NCBI GenBank assembly: GCA_009602725.1
Contig: WELB01000027.1
Coordinates: 920,845 to 931,830 of the forward strand
Direction of reading: 5' to 3'
DNA length: 10,986 bases
Source of the DNA: Spirogloea muscicola
Lineage: Eukaryota; Streptophyta; Zygnematophyceae; Spirogloeales; Spirogloeaceae
Shown here in pieces: positions 1 to 8,842 of this stretch. The first letter of the stretch is position 1. Each line of letters starts with the position of its first letter. A program made the position numbers and the translations under genes. The notes under the pieces are model-generated. The model was not told the origin of the DNA and searched no databases. It worked only from the letters and a program-made list of their open reading frames with translations.

Positions 1-71
<71 letters not shown>
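1..71. repeat. Poly(A) run of 71 bases at the window edge
   Basis: The first 71 bases are all A and are followed at once by extremely C/G-rich sequence. The run interrupts what otherwise reads as the open 5' part of the LHC-like gene, since the downstream frame stays open up to the last A. It may be an assembly edge artefact, a microsatellite, or the 3' poly(A) of a + strand retroelement whose body lies outside the window. The sequence cannot separate these. Confidence 0.9.
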
Positions 72-73
<2 letters not shown>

Positions 74-694
74 GCCACTCCCCCCTCCCGCCCCGCGCCC
101 GCGCCCGCGCCCGCCGCCGGGTCCCGCCGCGGCCCTGTGACGGTGGAGTTCCAGCGCCAGATGGCCAAGGAGCTGACGCAGTACTTCCAGGACAAGCAGT
201 ACGAGGAGCAGCGGCGCCGCGGCCGCATCTTCGGCTGGACGCGCAAGAACGAGATCGCCAACGGCAGGTGTGCGACCCCTCGCCCTGCCCTCCTGCCAGC
301 TCCCCGGCGCCCCGGCCAGCGGCCTCGGGCCATGCGGGCCGGGCCGAGCCGCGCCCCTGCTAGCCGGCAGAGCTTCGGCTGCCAGCAGCCACTTGTGGCG
401 GGCAGGATCAGCAGCTGCGTGAGCTTGGGGTCGTACTGAGGGATCCGGCTGGTCTTCCTGGAGTGCAGTCGGGGGGCAATGTAGGCTGGTTGACCCGGCA
501 AGGCCCTCCGCTCACACTGGCACCTTGTGGTGCATCCCCTGCCGCTGCTGAAGCCACGGTACCGGCCTGTTTGGCGCAGATGGACCATGTTCGGTCTCGC
601 AGTCGGCCTTCTGACTGAGTATGCCACAGGGTCTACTTTCCCCGACCAGCTTAGGATAATCGTCCAGAACCTCGGGATTGCGGACCTTGACTGA
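72..694 (+). CDS. LHC-like single-helix (HLIP/OHP-type) chlorophyll-binding protein, 5' partial
   Basis: Exons are <72..267 and 580..694, joined across a 312-nt GT-AG intron (AG|GTGTGC ... GGCGCAG|A) in phase 2. The frame is open from base 74 with no ATG before the codon at 161, so the start lies upstream or was lost at the A run. Visible parts are a Pro/Ala-rich stretch (about residues 1-20), a charged helix with QRQMAKELTQYFQDKQYEEQ, then FGWTRKNEIANGR joined to WTMFG. The joined segment is the E-x-x-N-G-R-x-x-M-x-G motif by which LHC-superfamily helices bind chlorophyll, and the intron splits its Arg codon. A single hydrophobic helix (LAVGLLTEYATG) follows, then a short amphipathic tail ending IADLD and TGA. 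One helix is typical of high-light-induced or one-helix proteins of the thylakoid, involved in photoprotection or pigment delivery. That role comes from the family; I cannot assign the subfamily. Confidence 0.8.
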
Positions 695-1340
695 CCGAGG
701 ATGTAGTGCCAGGTGCTAGGGCACTCCAGTCAGGGGGCCTCTGAGTGCTGCTCACTAGGAGTCGCAGCCCCAGATGAGAGCGCTACAATGAGCCCTCTTC
801 TTTTTGTAACTAATTGTTGGGTCACCTAGAACTGCCACTATGGATGTGCTCAGGGCACCCGTTGTAAGCACAGCTGGCATGCGTGCCCATGCGACGATGC
901 AGCCGTGGACCAGCATGGGCAAGCCGGCTGACTGAGCGAGGATGGTCGCGGACCCTCCTTCGTGAAGCACGTTCCAGTGAGAAGTTCAAGCAGCTGGGTT
1001 GGTGCAGTGCAACGTGGGCGTGTGTGCTTGCAGATGTTGACGGCTTCGTCAATGAATGCACAGCCGCTGGTTATGCAGCTGGTGAAAGCAGGACATTGCA
1101 ACATGCCCAGCTGACAAAGAATGCACACTCTTCATTGATTCCTCTAGAGATCACACCTCCCGAGCTCGTGGGCTGATGAGCGAGTGGCTCCGTTGGACTC
1201 AGCAGAGCAAGCTGGCCACTGTGGATGCCCTGAGCGGGCCATGAACAGGGCGGGGATGGGTGAGGTCGCAGGACAGGCAGGTACACAAAGTCGAAGATGG
1301 GCATCTGCTGGACATCAAGGCCCCTGCCTTGGTCGATGTC
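695..1340. other. Convergent intergenic region / 3' UTRs
   Basis: This interval lies between the stop codons of two converging genes. It holds open frames of up to 97 codons on both strands, but none has a recognisable protein pattern and their frames overlap each other. I read it as 3' untranslated sequence of both genes plus spacer. No RNA gene or obvious repeat was seen. Confidence 0.6.
805..867 (+). promoter_or_regulatory. Candidate poly(A) signals (two TGTAA motifs) of the LHC-like gene
   Basis: TGTAA occurs at 805-809 and 863-867, about 110 and 170 nt after the LHC-like stop codon. TGTAA is the usual near-upstream polyadenylation element in chlorophyte algae. I saw no TGTAA on the - strand in the same interval that would serve the converging starch synthase gene. 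A five-base motif is weak evidence by itself; the position and spacing are what support it. Confidence 0.4.
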
Positions 1341-3932
1341 TCAAGCCCCCTTTCGAGCGGCGTGGTAAAGCTCCATGTAATCAAGAGCTGGTCGATTCCA
1401 AGTCCAGTCTTGCTCCATGACCTGTGCTGCCAGAGCTTGCCACCAGTCGCGATCGTCGTACCATGCTGACAGAGCCCTGCCAAGAGCACTCAACACATCA
1501 TCAACAATGTAAGAATCTCGAGTGCGTTGGTGCTCACCTATCACTGGCGCTGACTGCTTTACTGACCTGTTCAGCGCATACTCGACGCCAGCCACATCAG
1601 CACCCTCGAAACTGAAGCCATTTGGTAGCAAGCCCTGTGTTGCTGCCCGCTCCTTGTCGTGATCGACATCAAACACTGTATCATTCAAACCTAAAGAACA
1701 TAACACAAGGACATGTAAGCATCAAGCATTCTAAGCTGCAGCTAATCGCTGCAAGCATCACTGCGAGCATGCATGCGATGGTTGTCCTAAAGTGAGAGGC
1801 CAGAAGCTTGCACATACCTCCAGTCTTCCGAACCACAGGTACAGCTCCAAATCGCATTGCCACTAGCTGGGTCAGACCGCAGGGCTCAAATATGGACGGC
1901 ACCAGTATGATGTCGCTGGCTGCATATATCTGTATGCAGACAGAAAAATTACTCAGAAAGTGCTCATGGAGCAACAAATGCACTTGCTGCGGTCCTCCTT
2001 AGAATCACCGGGTTGTGAAATATGTGAGACTAACCAAGTGGGAGAGGGGTTCGTCATAGGTCAGCCAAAGTCGAGCCATGTCGCCATGTGTGCGGGAGAG
2101 CTGCGAAGCGAGGCCCTGGAACTCGTTCTGAATGCGAGGGTCTGGCGCAGAACCCAATAGCACAACCTGACCGCCTCGATTGAGGGTGTGCCAGATGGAG
2201 TGCTTAATGAGGTGGATGCCCTTCTGAGCTGTCAGCCTCGTGATGATGCCCACAATAGGTCTATCCTCCTGCCTCAAGGACAATCGCTTCCGCAATTCCT
2301 CCTTGGCGGCCGCCTTGGCTTGCACCACCTCTGCCGCGGTGTACCTCATCTAGAGTACAAGCAGACATCAGAGAAGCAGCAGTGAGGTTGTCTCGTACTC
2401 CTCAAGACAGAGCCTCCGCCTGGTGACGAGCAGTGTTACAATGATGCAGAACCATCCTTCCTGCAAAAGCATACGCTGGCGTCATCGTTATGAAGCATAC
2501 AGGAATGAAGTCATCTCCGAGTGGGTCCCAGATGTCAGGGTCAATGCCATTCCTGATGCCGTGGAACTTTTCCAGATATGGCTTGATAGCACCATGTTGT
2601 GAAATCTCCGCAGCGTATGTTGGCGACACCTTAACCAAGAAGGAGAGTACCAGACAGTCACAGACGGCCATTCAAGTCACGTAAGTGACTGGCAGGGTGA
2701 GTCCAACGCATGCTAAGTATAGCAGGAGAAAGCTACCCAAGAAGAACAGGGATTGGCTTCAGGGGGATAACAGCGGGGGACGCACTGTGGTGGCAAGGTT
2801 GGCAGAGGCCATGGCTGCAGCAATGTCAGGAACCCCAAACTCGAGGTTGTGAATGGTGAAGACAGTCCTTGCATTGGCTAAGCCGCACTGATTGTAACGC
2901 TCCACCAGTAGTGGTGCAACTGGGGCTGATGACCAGTCGTGGCAATGCAGAATGTCCTGCACTCAACGCTACAGGGAGCTCACTAAGCCTGTATAAGATT
3001 GAACTTGTGACAACCTGACGTCTTTACAAACAGGCGCAAGTAGCAGAGAGCTTTATAGATCAGATCCCTCACTGGGCGGCGGCCACTTTGCAGCAGGAAC
3101 TCCAGCGCAGCATTGCAGAAGAATCCAAAGCGTGCTGCGTCATCTTTACGTCCATATATGCAACCAACCCAAAATTGCCTGCAGCCTCAACCACGCTGCT
3201 TCAGCATCGTCAATGATGTGCGCCATCTCGCCTGGGTCCGGCCCCTCTGGAAGAGAGCAGATTGGTGGTGGGCATTGTGAAGCTGGAGTAGGCAGCATGA
3301 GGGTGGCCATGGCAATCACCCGCTTTCAGGCTCGAGGAAGTTGACGAGAATGCCTTCTACAAAGCCCTGCCAGGTGCGGATGCGGGTGCCTCCCCAGAAA
3401 AAGCTGGACTTCTCCTCCAGCTCAAAGATCTGTCTCGCGGTGAAGGGGCCATGTGCCTTTCATTGTTTGCCCATCAGCAGCTCATCATGATCACAGTTCA
3501 GCGTTGTGCAGGCCTCACCTGGGAGTATTTGAGGCAGTCGTACTTGGGCAGCACAACCTCCACCTTGTGGCCCAGCTCTTGAACTGCCCGTGACAAACTC
3601 GTCACAACATCACCCAGGCCGCCCACCTGCAAACGCTAAGTCAGCAACTCTGCTAAAGCTGCAAGCCCTGCAGAAAGCTCCTCCAGATAGCTTCCGTAGC
3701 GTCTACCCTTGAAGGTGCATCTAGACATGCAAATGGCTGCAGACCTTAGCTACTGGGGCCATCTCCAAGGCGACATGGATTATATGGAGAGGCGCTTCAG
3801 AGGCCGAGCTGCCAGTGACAGGAACATGATAGTCCAAGCCGCCACGATTGTCGTACAAGCCACCCTCCTCAAACCCACCCCCCCTCTCCGAGAAGACGAG
3901 GTCAAGGATGTACGCATCCTGGGGAATGTCCA
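1341..3932 (-). other. SS3 GT5/GT1-type catalytic domain
   Basis: The domain starts at [14 protein letters not shown], whose last codon is spliced to VGGLGDVV, rebuilding the KVGGL ADP-glucose-binding motif across the 3745/3626 junction. Landmarks in order: [132 protein letters not shown] joined to [11 protein letters not shown] (the second K-x-G-G-L motif), and [19 protein letters not shown] at the C terminus. Nothing conserved appears to be missing or broken, so the enzyme is probably active. This last point is inferred from motif completeness. Confidence 0.93.
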
Positions 3933-6900
3933 CTGCAGGCGCAAAACATGGCCAAGTACGGATGCAATGACAACCGCTGCCAGTGCTGCATGTGTGCGTG
4001 CAAGAAGCAACCAATTCATATCAATCGGCTTACAACAAGTAGCGTGGGTAGGACACGGGCACTAGGTTGTGCAAGGCTGACCAGTTGCATGAAGATGCGT
4101 CCCATTGTGTGATGGCATGAGCTTGCGAGGTAGAAAACAACCATCTCGATGGGTCCAGCGATTGAAGGAACCTCGCATCCAGACCTCCTGCTTCCCTGCC
4201 AGCGCAGTGGTGTGGGGGTTGTAATACACCTCAACCTTGTCTCCAGCCAGAGGCTCCGTTGGCTTGGTGAAAATGACGTGCTCCTGAGACTGCAGGAATG
4301 CCGCTTTTGTCTTCTGCTTCATCTCCTCCTTCAGCTGTGCACGACGTTTTTCCTGGGTGGCAACAGCAAAGAGGGAGCAAGGGCCTCTTCAAGAAGCAGG
4401 AACGAGTTGTCTGCGGCTGCTGGTGCATTGTGGATGACAACAAAGAGGAGGTGGAACGCACTGCTAGGTAGGCCAGGCAGACATGTCACCAAGGGGCGCA
4501 GGCAATACCAGACTCCTCTTCTCGTCTGCAATCCGCTTGCGCTCCTCTTCTAATTGCCTCAGAAGGCGCTGCTCTGCTTGAGCTTGATGTTCCTCAACAG
4601 TCAGTGGGCCTAACGTCCGCACATGGAAGTCTTGCCTACTGTTGTTGTCCCAGTTCCTTGCATCTTCTGGGCGACCGTCTGCAACGACCCAGCTGAGCAC
4701 AAAAGCTCCTTCTGGCACAGCCACTGCATGCATGACGGCCAGATGAGGAGCGGTCACAAGTCAAAGTGAGCAGCACGAGGCACCAACGAGCTCTCAGTGC
4801 CATATGATACAGGCCTTGTCACCAGAGATACCTTCAGCACTCCACCAATCTCCGTGTTCCTGCGAGTGTGGCTTCATCTGAAGTACAATCGAGATTCCGT
4901 CCTGCCACCCGTTGACGCCTGCATGCAGCCAGACTTCCTGGCTGTAGGCAAGCGGTCTTTGAGCCCGATTGTACAGCAACGTCGCCCTCTTGCCACCCTA
5001 GCACAAGCAGAGGCACTCAACAGGCCTTCAAATCACAAGGAGCAGGCTCAGTAATCAAGTAAGCCATAAAGGATGCAAAAGGGCTGGTGGCACGTTAAGC
5101 ACATCTTGGGCAATGCTTAGGAGCATGTAGGAGGCACTTACTTCCATGGGAGTTGGTTTGCTGTACCACACTCCCCACTGGGACTCGGCAGCCTGACCAT
5201 ATGCATGGCCCCCTTTCTCCCACATCTCTTTCACATGCTCCTTGGCCTGTTGACACAGTCAACAAAGCGGTGTCAGCCAAAGCGCGACCCAGGGCAAGAA
5301 TGCCAACAACGTACAGTTCAGCAACCTAGAAGAGCAGTGAGTGCCATCACTCTGCAGTGACTCACCATGGCCTGCTCTGCCTCTTGCTGTTTACGCTGTT
5401 GCGCAAGCCTCTGCTCCTCCAATGCCCTGTTGCAACTCCTCTGCCATCAGTAGAGTCATGCAGAGGGCAGATGCAGCACCTCCATCTCAAGGAAATTGTG
5501 TCAGCTGCTTGCAGCGGAGTTGGAAACATTGTGCTAACCTGAGGCGGCGCTCCGCCTCCTCTGCAGCAGCTCGCTCAGCCTGTCTCCGCTTCTCGTCCGC
5601 TAGAAAGGCCTCAAACTGCTGCTCGTTGAGGCCACCGTCCACCCTCAAATAGAAGTCCTGAGCAGAGTTGTTCTCGTACGTCTTGTCTCCGTCGAAGAAG
5701 ACAAAGTTGAGGATGTAGGCCTCCTTTGGTATATGAAGCTTGCAGACCCACCAGTCCTTGTCTAGGGTGCTCCTTTCCATGGCCTGCCGGAAAGGCTGCC
5801 ATTGCCAGTCGTTGAAGGCCCCCATGATGAGGACGTTGGGCCGACTCTTGAGCTCACTGATGCCGCGGTTGAAGTAGACCTCAACCTCACTGTCAGCCGT
5901 GACAGGCGCCTCGGGGTACGAGAACATCTTCGCAGCGATCCACTCCTTGACCTCCACCAGCTTCCTCAGCTCTGTCTCGCGCTTCTCCCGCTCCATCATC
6001 TGCCGCCATTGCCTGGCAAGGCTGACTCAGAGACTACTCCTGCAACAGAGTACCATGCAGAGAAACATTGCGCCCTGGCATGACCCACTCACGTGAAGCC
6101 TCAGCTGGCGCTCATCTGCCTCGCGGCGAGCTTGTCGGTCGCGCTCCGCAGCTTGCAGCTGCTCCTCCTCTTCCAGCTGCTGCTCCCGCTGTAAGCACAG
6201 TCACCCAGCTGTGCAAGAATGAGTCTAAAGGATGCCTTGTAGTACCGGCACGGAGCCAAGCAATTGGCAGGGGCAGGGGGCGAGCGTGGAAGTGCTGTTC
6301 ACCCGTGCACGTTCGGCTGCTTCTGAAGCCTGGCGATCAGCTTCGTACTGAGCCGCCAGAAGCCGTTCTGCCATGCGCCGCTCCTCTTTCTGCCGCTGCA
6401 GCTCCGCAGTCTCAGCCTGCCAGGAGGCAGAGTTGCTGGACGGTATTGAGAGGATTGTAGCAGCAGCGGAGTAGGTGGATGATTGGTGCTGCTTTCTGAT
6501 TGCATTGCAACATCACAGTGGCAAGGTGGTCTAGCACCAGGCAGTCCTTCTAGGCTGCACCTCAGCGGCCTCGGATGAGGTAGCAGTGGACCCGTTGTTG
6601 TCAACGGGGCTGCCATGGTCGCTCTCAGCCTCGTCTGTTGCTTCTTCCAGTGAGGCTGCTGGCGAGGGCGTCGTGTCCTCTTGCTCGGCTGCTCCAGTTA
6701 CCAGGGCAGGCGTTTCCGGCACCTTCTGCTCCTCCTCTGTGACCACGCTCTCCGCAGCAGTGGCCACTCCAGCTGATCGGGCAGGTGCTTCCGACCTCTC
6801 TTCTTCCTCGTCCCTCTCGACTCGGCCATCCTCAGCATTCGCCACTCCAGCTCCCACAGGAGGCAGCTCCAGTCCCCTGGGCTCCTCCGGAGCTACCTCG

Positions 6901-7727
6901 CGTGTCTCAGCAACAAGCGCTCCAGCTTCCGGAGGAGGCGCTCCATGCACCTCCAGCTCCTCTTGCTCGACCTCATCCTCCTCCTCCTCCTCCTCTCGCG
7001 GCTGCTCCACGGATCTGACTGTCAAGGGTGGCGTTTCGGGCCCATTGAGGCCCTCCCCTTGCGATGGCAGCTGCGCTCCAGCATCCTCACGCTCCGGCCC
7101 AGTGGCGGGGCTGCCAGTGGCGAAGCACTCAGATGCATTAGCTCCTCGAAAGATGGGGGCCGGCAGGAGCAGAGCTGGCGTGATGGAGCAGTGCCAGCAG
7201 CGAGTACCCGGCAATGGCAGTGGCATTTGCGCCGTTGCCAGCGTGGGGCTCATCCCGAGCGGGGGGCGTGGAGGGCGGCTCGGGCTCCAGCGTCGTGTGC
7301 GTCGGCCCGGGGGGGGCCCTCTTCTTGGGCGGCGCGTTGTGGGCATCTTGGACGAGCGCTTTGCCCCTGCCGGAGGAGCTGCTGGGGGAGCGGCGCTTGG
7401 CGGCGTGGGCCACCGCGGGCCGCCGGGGTCGGGACCAGGCCGGCCGCCAGCCTGCACGGAGGAGGGAGGGGGCGGGCGTGAGCGGGCGGAGCGAGCGGCA
7501 ATGTGGCAATGCGGGCGGGCACGGAGCACGGCTGCAAGCCGGGGCTGACCGGGGCAGGGAGGGGCGGCGGAGGGGGAGNGAGGCGCGGCGGCGCGCGGCG
7601 CCATGGGGGAGTGGGGGCGCGGGGGGGCCAAGTGGCAGGCGCGGGCATCTCCGGCCGCGCACCCGGGCATCGCGAAGCGCAGGCCCACGAGTGGCCAACC
7701 TGCAGCCGACCCCGAGGCCCGCCACAT
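1341..7727 (-). CDS. SS3: Soluble starch synthase III (ADP-glucose:alpha-1,4-glucan glucosyltransferase), 19 exons
   Basis: The enzyme transfers glucose from ADP-glucose to the non-reducing ends of alpha-1,4-glucans and works in the plastid stroma or at the starch granule. Exons in transcription order: 7727-6561, 6416-6303, 6188-6093, 5999-5539, 5426-5366, 5246-5142, 4988-4832, 4723-4509, 4352-4082, 3932-3745, 3626-3519, 3429-3320, 3178-3073, 2956-2786, 2629-2501, 2349-2035, 1929-1818, 1690-1567, 1476-1341. All introns are GT-AG, 89-156 nt, and the phases agree at every junction. The joined exons give 1381 residues plus TGA, within the range of plant SSIII. Exons from 6416 downward are secure. 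The start is not: in-frame ATGs lie at 7727, 7670 and 7604, the last with ATGG context. An N base at 7579 and a competing frame at 7138-7450 leave the first exon provisional. Some donors are weak (GTCAGC, GTTAGC, GTCTGC, GTATTG). Transcription converges on the LHC-like gene. Confidence 0.9.
1477..1566 (-). other. 90-nt stopless, frame-preserving intron in the SS3 catalytic domain
   Basis: The donor is AACAG|GTCAGT and the acceptor is CTTGGCAG|GGCTCT. Removal joins YALNR to ALSAWYDD, as in other starch synthases. The intron is 90 nt with no in-frame stop, so retention would add 30 residues between these segments without changing the frame. The donor is a fair but not perfect consensus. I call it an intron because the inserted residues interrupt a well-conserved region. 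Confidence 0.75.
3745..6416 (-). other. SS3 starch-binding region: three CBM53 modules separated by coiled coil
   Basis: Two small exons (6416-6303, 6188-6093) encode a Glu/Gln/Arg heptad-like helix. CBM53 module 1 follows in exon 5999-5539: VEVYFNR, then [31 protein letters not shown] and a closing DFYLRV. A second charged helix lies in 5539-5366. Module 2 spans exons 4988-4832 and 4723-4509: [25 protein letters not shown] joined to [17 protein letters not shown], and QDFHVR. A third helix follows. Module 3 spans exons 4352-4082 and 3932-3745: [17 protein letters not shown], then HAT joined to [16 protein letters not shown] and LDYHVPV. The (N)-x-W and F/Y-N-x-W positions are the aromatic glucan-binding pattern of the family. 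Three tandem CBM53 modules before GT5 is the hallmark of SSIII and excludes SSI, SSII and GBSS. Confidence 0.92.
6561..7727 (-). other. SS3 N-terminal exon: putative transit peptide and acidic linker
   Basis: The first about 100 codons have almost no acidic residues and are rich in Ala, Pro, Arg and Ser, as expected of a plastid transit peptide, which a starch synthase needs. From about base 7100 down to 6561 the product becomes strongly acidic, with a run of six Glu near 6990 and many Glu-Glu pairs, Pro and Ala. This looks disordered and resembles the variable N-terminal extensions of SSIII proteins. The exon ends GCTGAG|GTGCAG in phase 0 and joins a Glu/Arg/Gln-rich helix in the next exon. 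Between about 7450 and 7138 a second frame on the same strand has equally GC-rich codons, so an extra intron or a sequencing error is possible here. Confidence 0.5.
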
Positions 7728-7932
7728 GCTCACCACGACTCACCTTCTCGATGCTTGACTCCACCTTATGTATGGAAAGTGGCTTCTCTCCCACAAAGAG
7801 AGAGAAGGCGCGCGGGGCGCATGAATTGAAAGGGAGGCCAATTCAAGCCAATACATTGTTCAGGCAGAGTCGAGTGCAGACTAAACAATGCTACATAATA
7901 CGGAGACCTAATCTAAGGTACCTAAGATGACA
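7728..7932 (-). promoter_or_regulatory. Likely SS3 5' flank / 5' UTR, squeezed between gene and retroelement remnant
   Basis: About 205 bases separate the upstream-most SS3 ATG from the stop codon of the retroelement remnant that runs in the same direction. The upstream part is less GC-rich than the gene. I saw no convincing TATA box. A strong donor-like site, GAGAAG|GTGAGT at 7743/7742, would permit a leader exon upstream of the start, possibly joined to the acceptor TGCAG|GCTGG at 7451. That leader would have no ATG in the frame it shares with the body, so I do not call it coding. Confidence 0.35.
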
Positions 7933-8709
7933 TTAGCACCCACGGGTGAGCACAAACAAATCTGACAAGCTAACTTGGGGAGCTGGAGCGCCGCCACGAA
8001 AGCCGGAGGCCTGACTTAGAGCGCGCAAGAACGACAAATATGCAGCTGGCAAGCCCATTTCAGCCGGAAACACATCTGCACGTCGTGTGTAGCCTAGATT
8101 GGCAATGTTTTGGAGGAGGGTGTGAAATCGAGGACCCAGACAGCCATAGATGTCGATTGCCGCTGGCAGGAGCTGGTCGCATCGAGGGTAGTCGGAGTAG
8201 TGCTGCATCTTCCTTTGTTCTGCACTGCCCACTGCGTGACCAGCGATGTGTGTTGACGCTGGACCTTTATACGCCTCAGTGACAACCACGTCGACCAGGG
8301 CCCGTGGTCCTCCACCACGTTGTACGCCCACAATGTCAAGTGTGCGGCGATGATGACGTCCCTGTGCGTCCGTGGTGATGGGCATGATGTTGTTGACTTC
8401 CACGACCGCACGGTAGCCGGCGTCGCGCATCAAGCCCGCGAGGGCATTGCGAAGGAGGTTGTGGATGCCCACCACTTCTGGTCCAGTGGAACATCTCAGC
8501 ATGTGAGTGGCGAGCTCAGCACCCTCTGCACGGAAGCCACACTCGCACTGGCGAAGAAATTGCTCGCCCATAGAAGAAAGAATGAAGGGGCTCGCCCATT
8601 GAGGATATGGGCTGGAACAGCCAGCCCATATCCTCGTCAGGGTGATAGCTTCCCGGCCGCTAGTCTGTCGGATCTGAGGCTCCTCACTCGTACTTATTGA
8701 GTGATCCAT
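7933..8709 (-). pseudogene. Retroelement tail 1: C-terminal fragment of a non-LTR retrotransposon polyprotein
   Basis: The open frame has 258 codons with a true ATG at 8709, but the first about 46 residues read antisense through another element's tail and the hairpin at 8601-8635, so the frame is chimeric. The element part begins near ATG 8571. It has a zinc-finger-like C-x-C-G ... H-x3-C (residues 55, 57, 69, 73), HNLLRNAL after it, LDIVG ... ALVDVVVTEA (Asp125, Asp140), a basic R-K ... Y segment (166-171), AAIDIYGCLG, and the terminal SLSDLFVLTR before TGA. Cys/His finger plus spaced Asp residues at the C terminus resembles the end of retrotransposons with a restriction-like endonuclease, but the spacing is loose. 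No reverse transcriptase domain is present, so the copy is dead on its own. This copy has the best preserved frame of the cluster. Confidence 0.65.
8601..8635. repeat. Perfect 15-bp palindrome with 5-nt loop
   Basis: The arms GAGGATATGGGCTGG (8601-8615) and CCAGCCCATATCCTC (8621-8635) are exact reverse complements around AACAG. The inner 7 bp and the right-hand flank, read on the - strand, match the hairpin region at 9575-9612; the outer 8 bp of the left arm do not. The palindrome lies at the junction of tails 1 and 2. Confidence 0.9.
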
Positions 8710-8817
8710 CCTCCCCCTGTTTTACCATTGCATCCTCAGGCCCCTTCGTAGCTGCTCACCGCTCTTAGGCCCCTCTGAACCTTTGTGAATTCTTTTTGGG
8801 CTGGCTTTTCGCAGCCC
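8637..8817 (+). mobile_element. Retroelement tail 2: last codons plus 3' UTR with hairpin
   Basis: The last codons read SFPAASLSDLRLLTRTY and stop (TGA, 8697-8699). About 100 nt of UTR follow, then TTCTTTTTGGGCTG, an 8-nt loop and CAGCCC (8798-8817). The element is truncated to its last about 20 codons. It points away from tail 1, which is on the other strand. Confidence 0.6.
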
Positions 8818-8842
8818 TTGCCCCCATTGGGAGTGCCACTTC
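8730..8842 (+). repeat. Inverted repeat, copy 1 (about 110 bp)
   Basis: The segment from GCATCCTCAGGCCCCTT to CCCATTGGGAGTGCCACTTCTT recurs in reverse complement at 9637-9752 with only scattered mismatches. It is the 3' UTR of tail 2, and its partner is the 3' UTR of tail 4, so both tails come from the same element family. Confidence 0.85.

Noticed and set aside
850-1176. Overlapping 92- and 97-codon open frames on opposite strands in the convergent interval
   Set aside because: Their composition and lack of motifs look like chance frames in UTR; neither has a splice or homology argument.
6586-7548. 320-codon Ser-rich open frame on the + strand
   Set aside because: It is the antisense shadow of the Glu/Pro-rich starch synthase N terminus. 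GAG/GAA runs read backwards give Ser/Leu codons, and no independent protein pattern is seen.
7138-7794. Starch synthase start at 7794
   Set aside because: That codon is GTG and no ATG precedes it in frame before a stop at 7843-7845, so a eukaryotic start there is unlikely.
7214-7930. 238-codon + strand open frame across the starch synthase 5' end
   Set aside because: Gly/Arg-rich antisense of GC-rich coding sequence, running into the promoter, with no conserved pattern.
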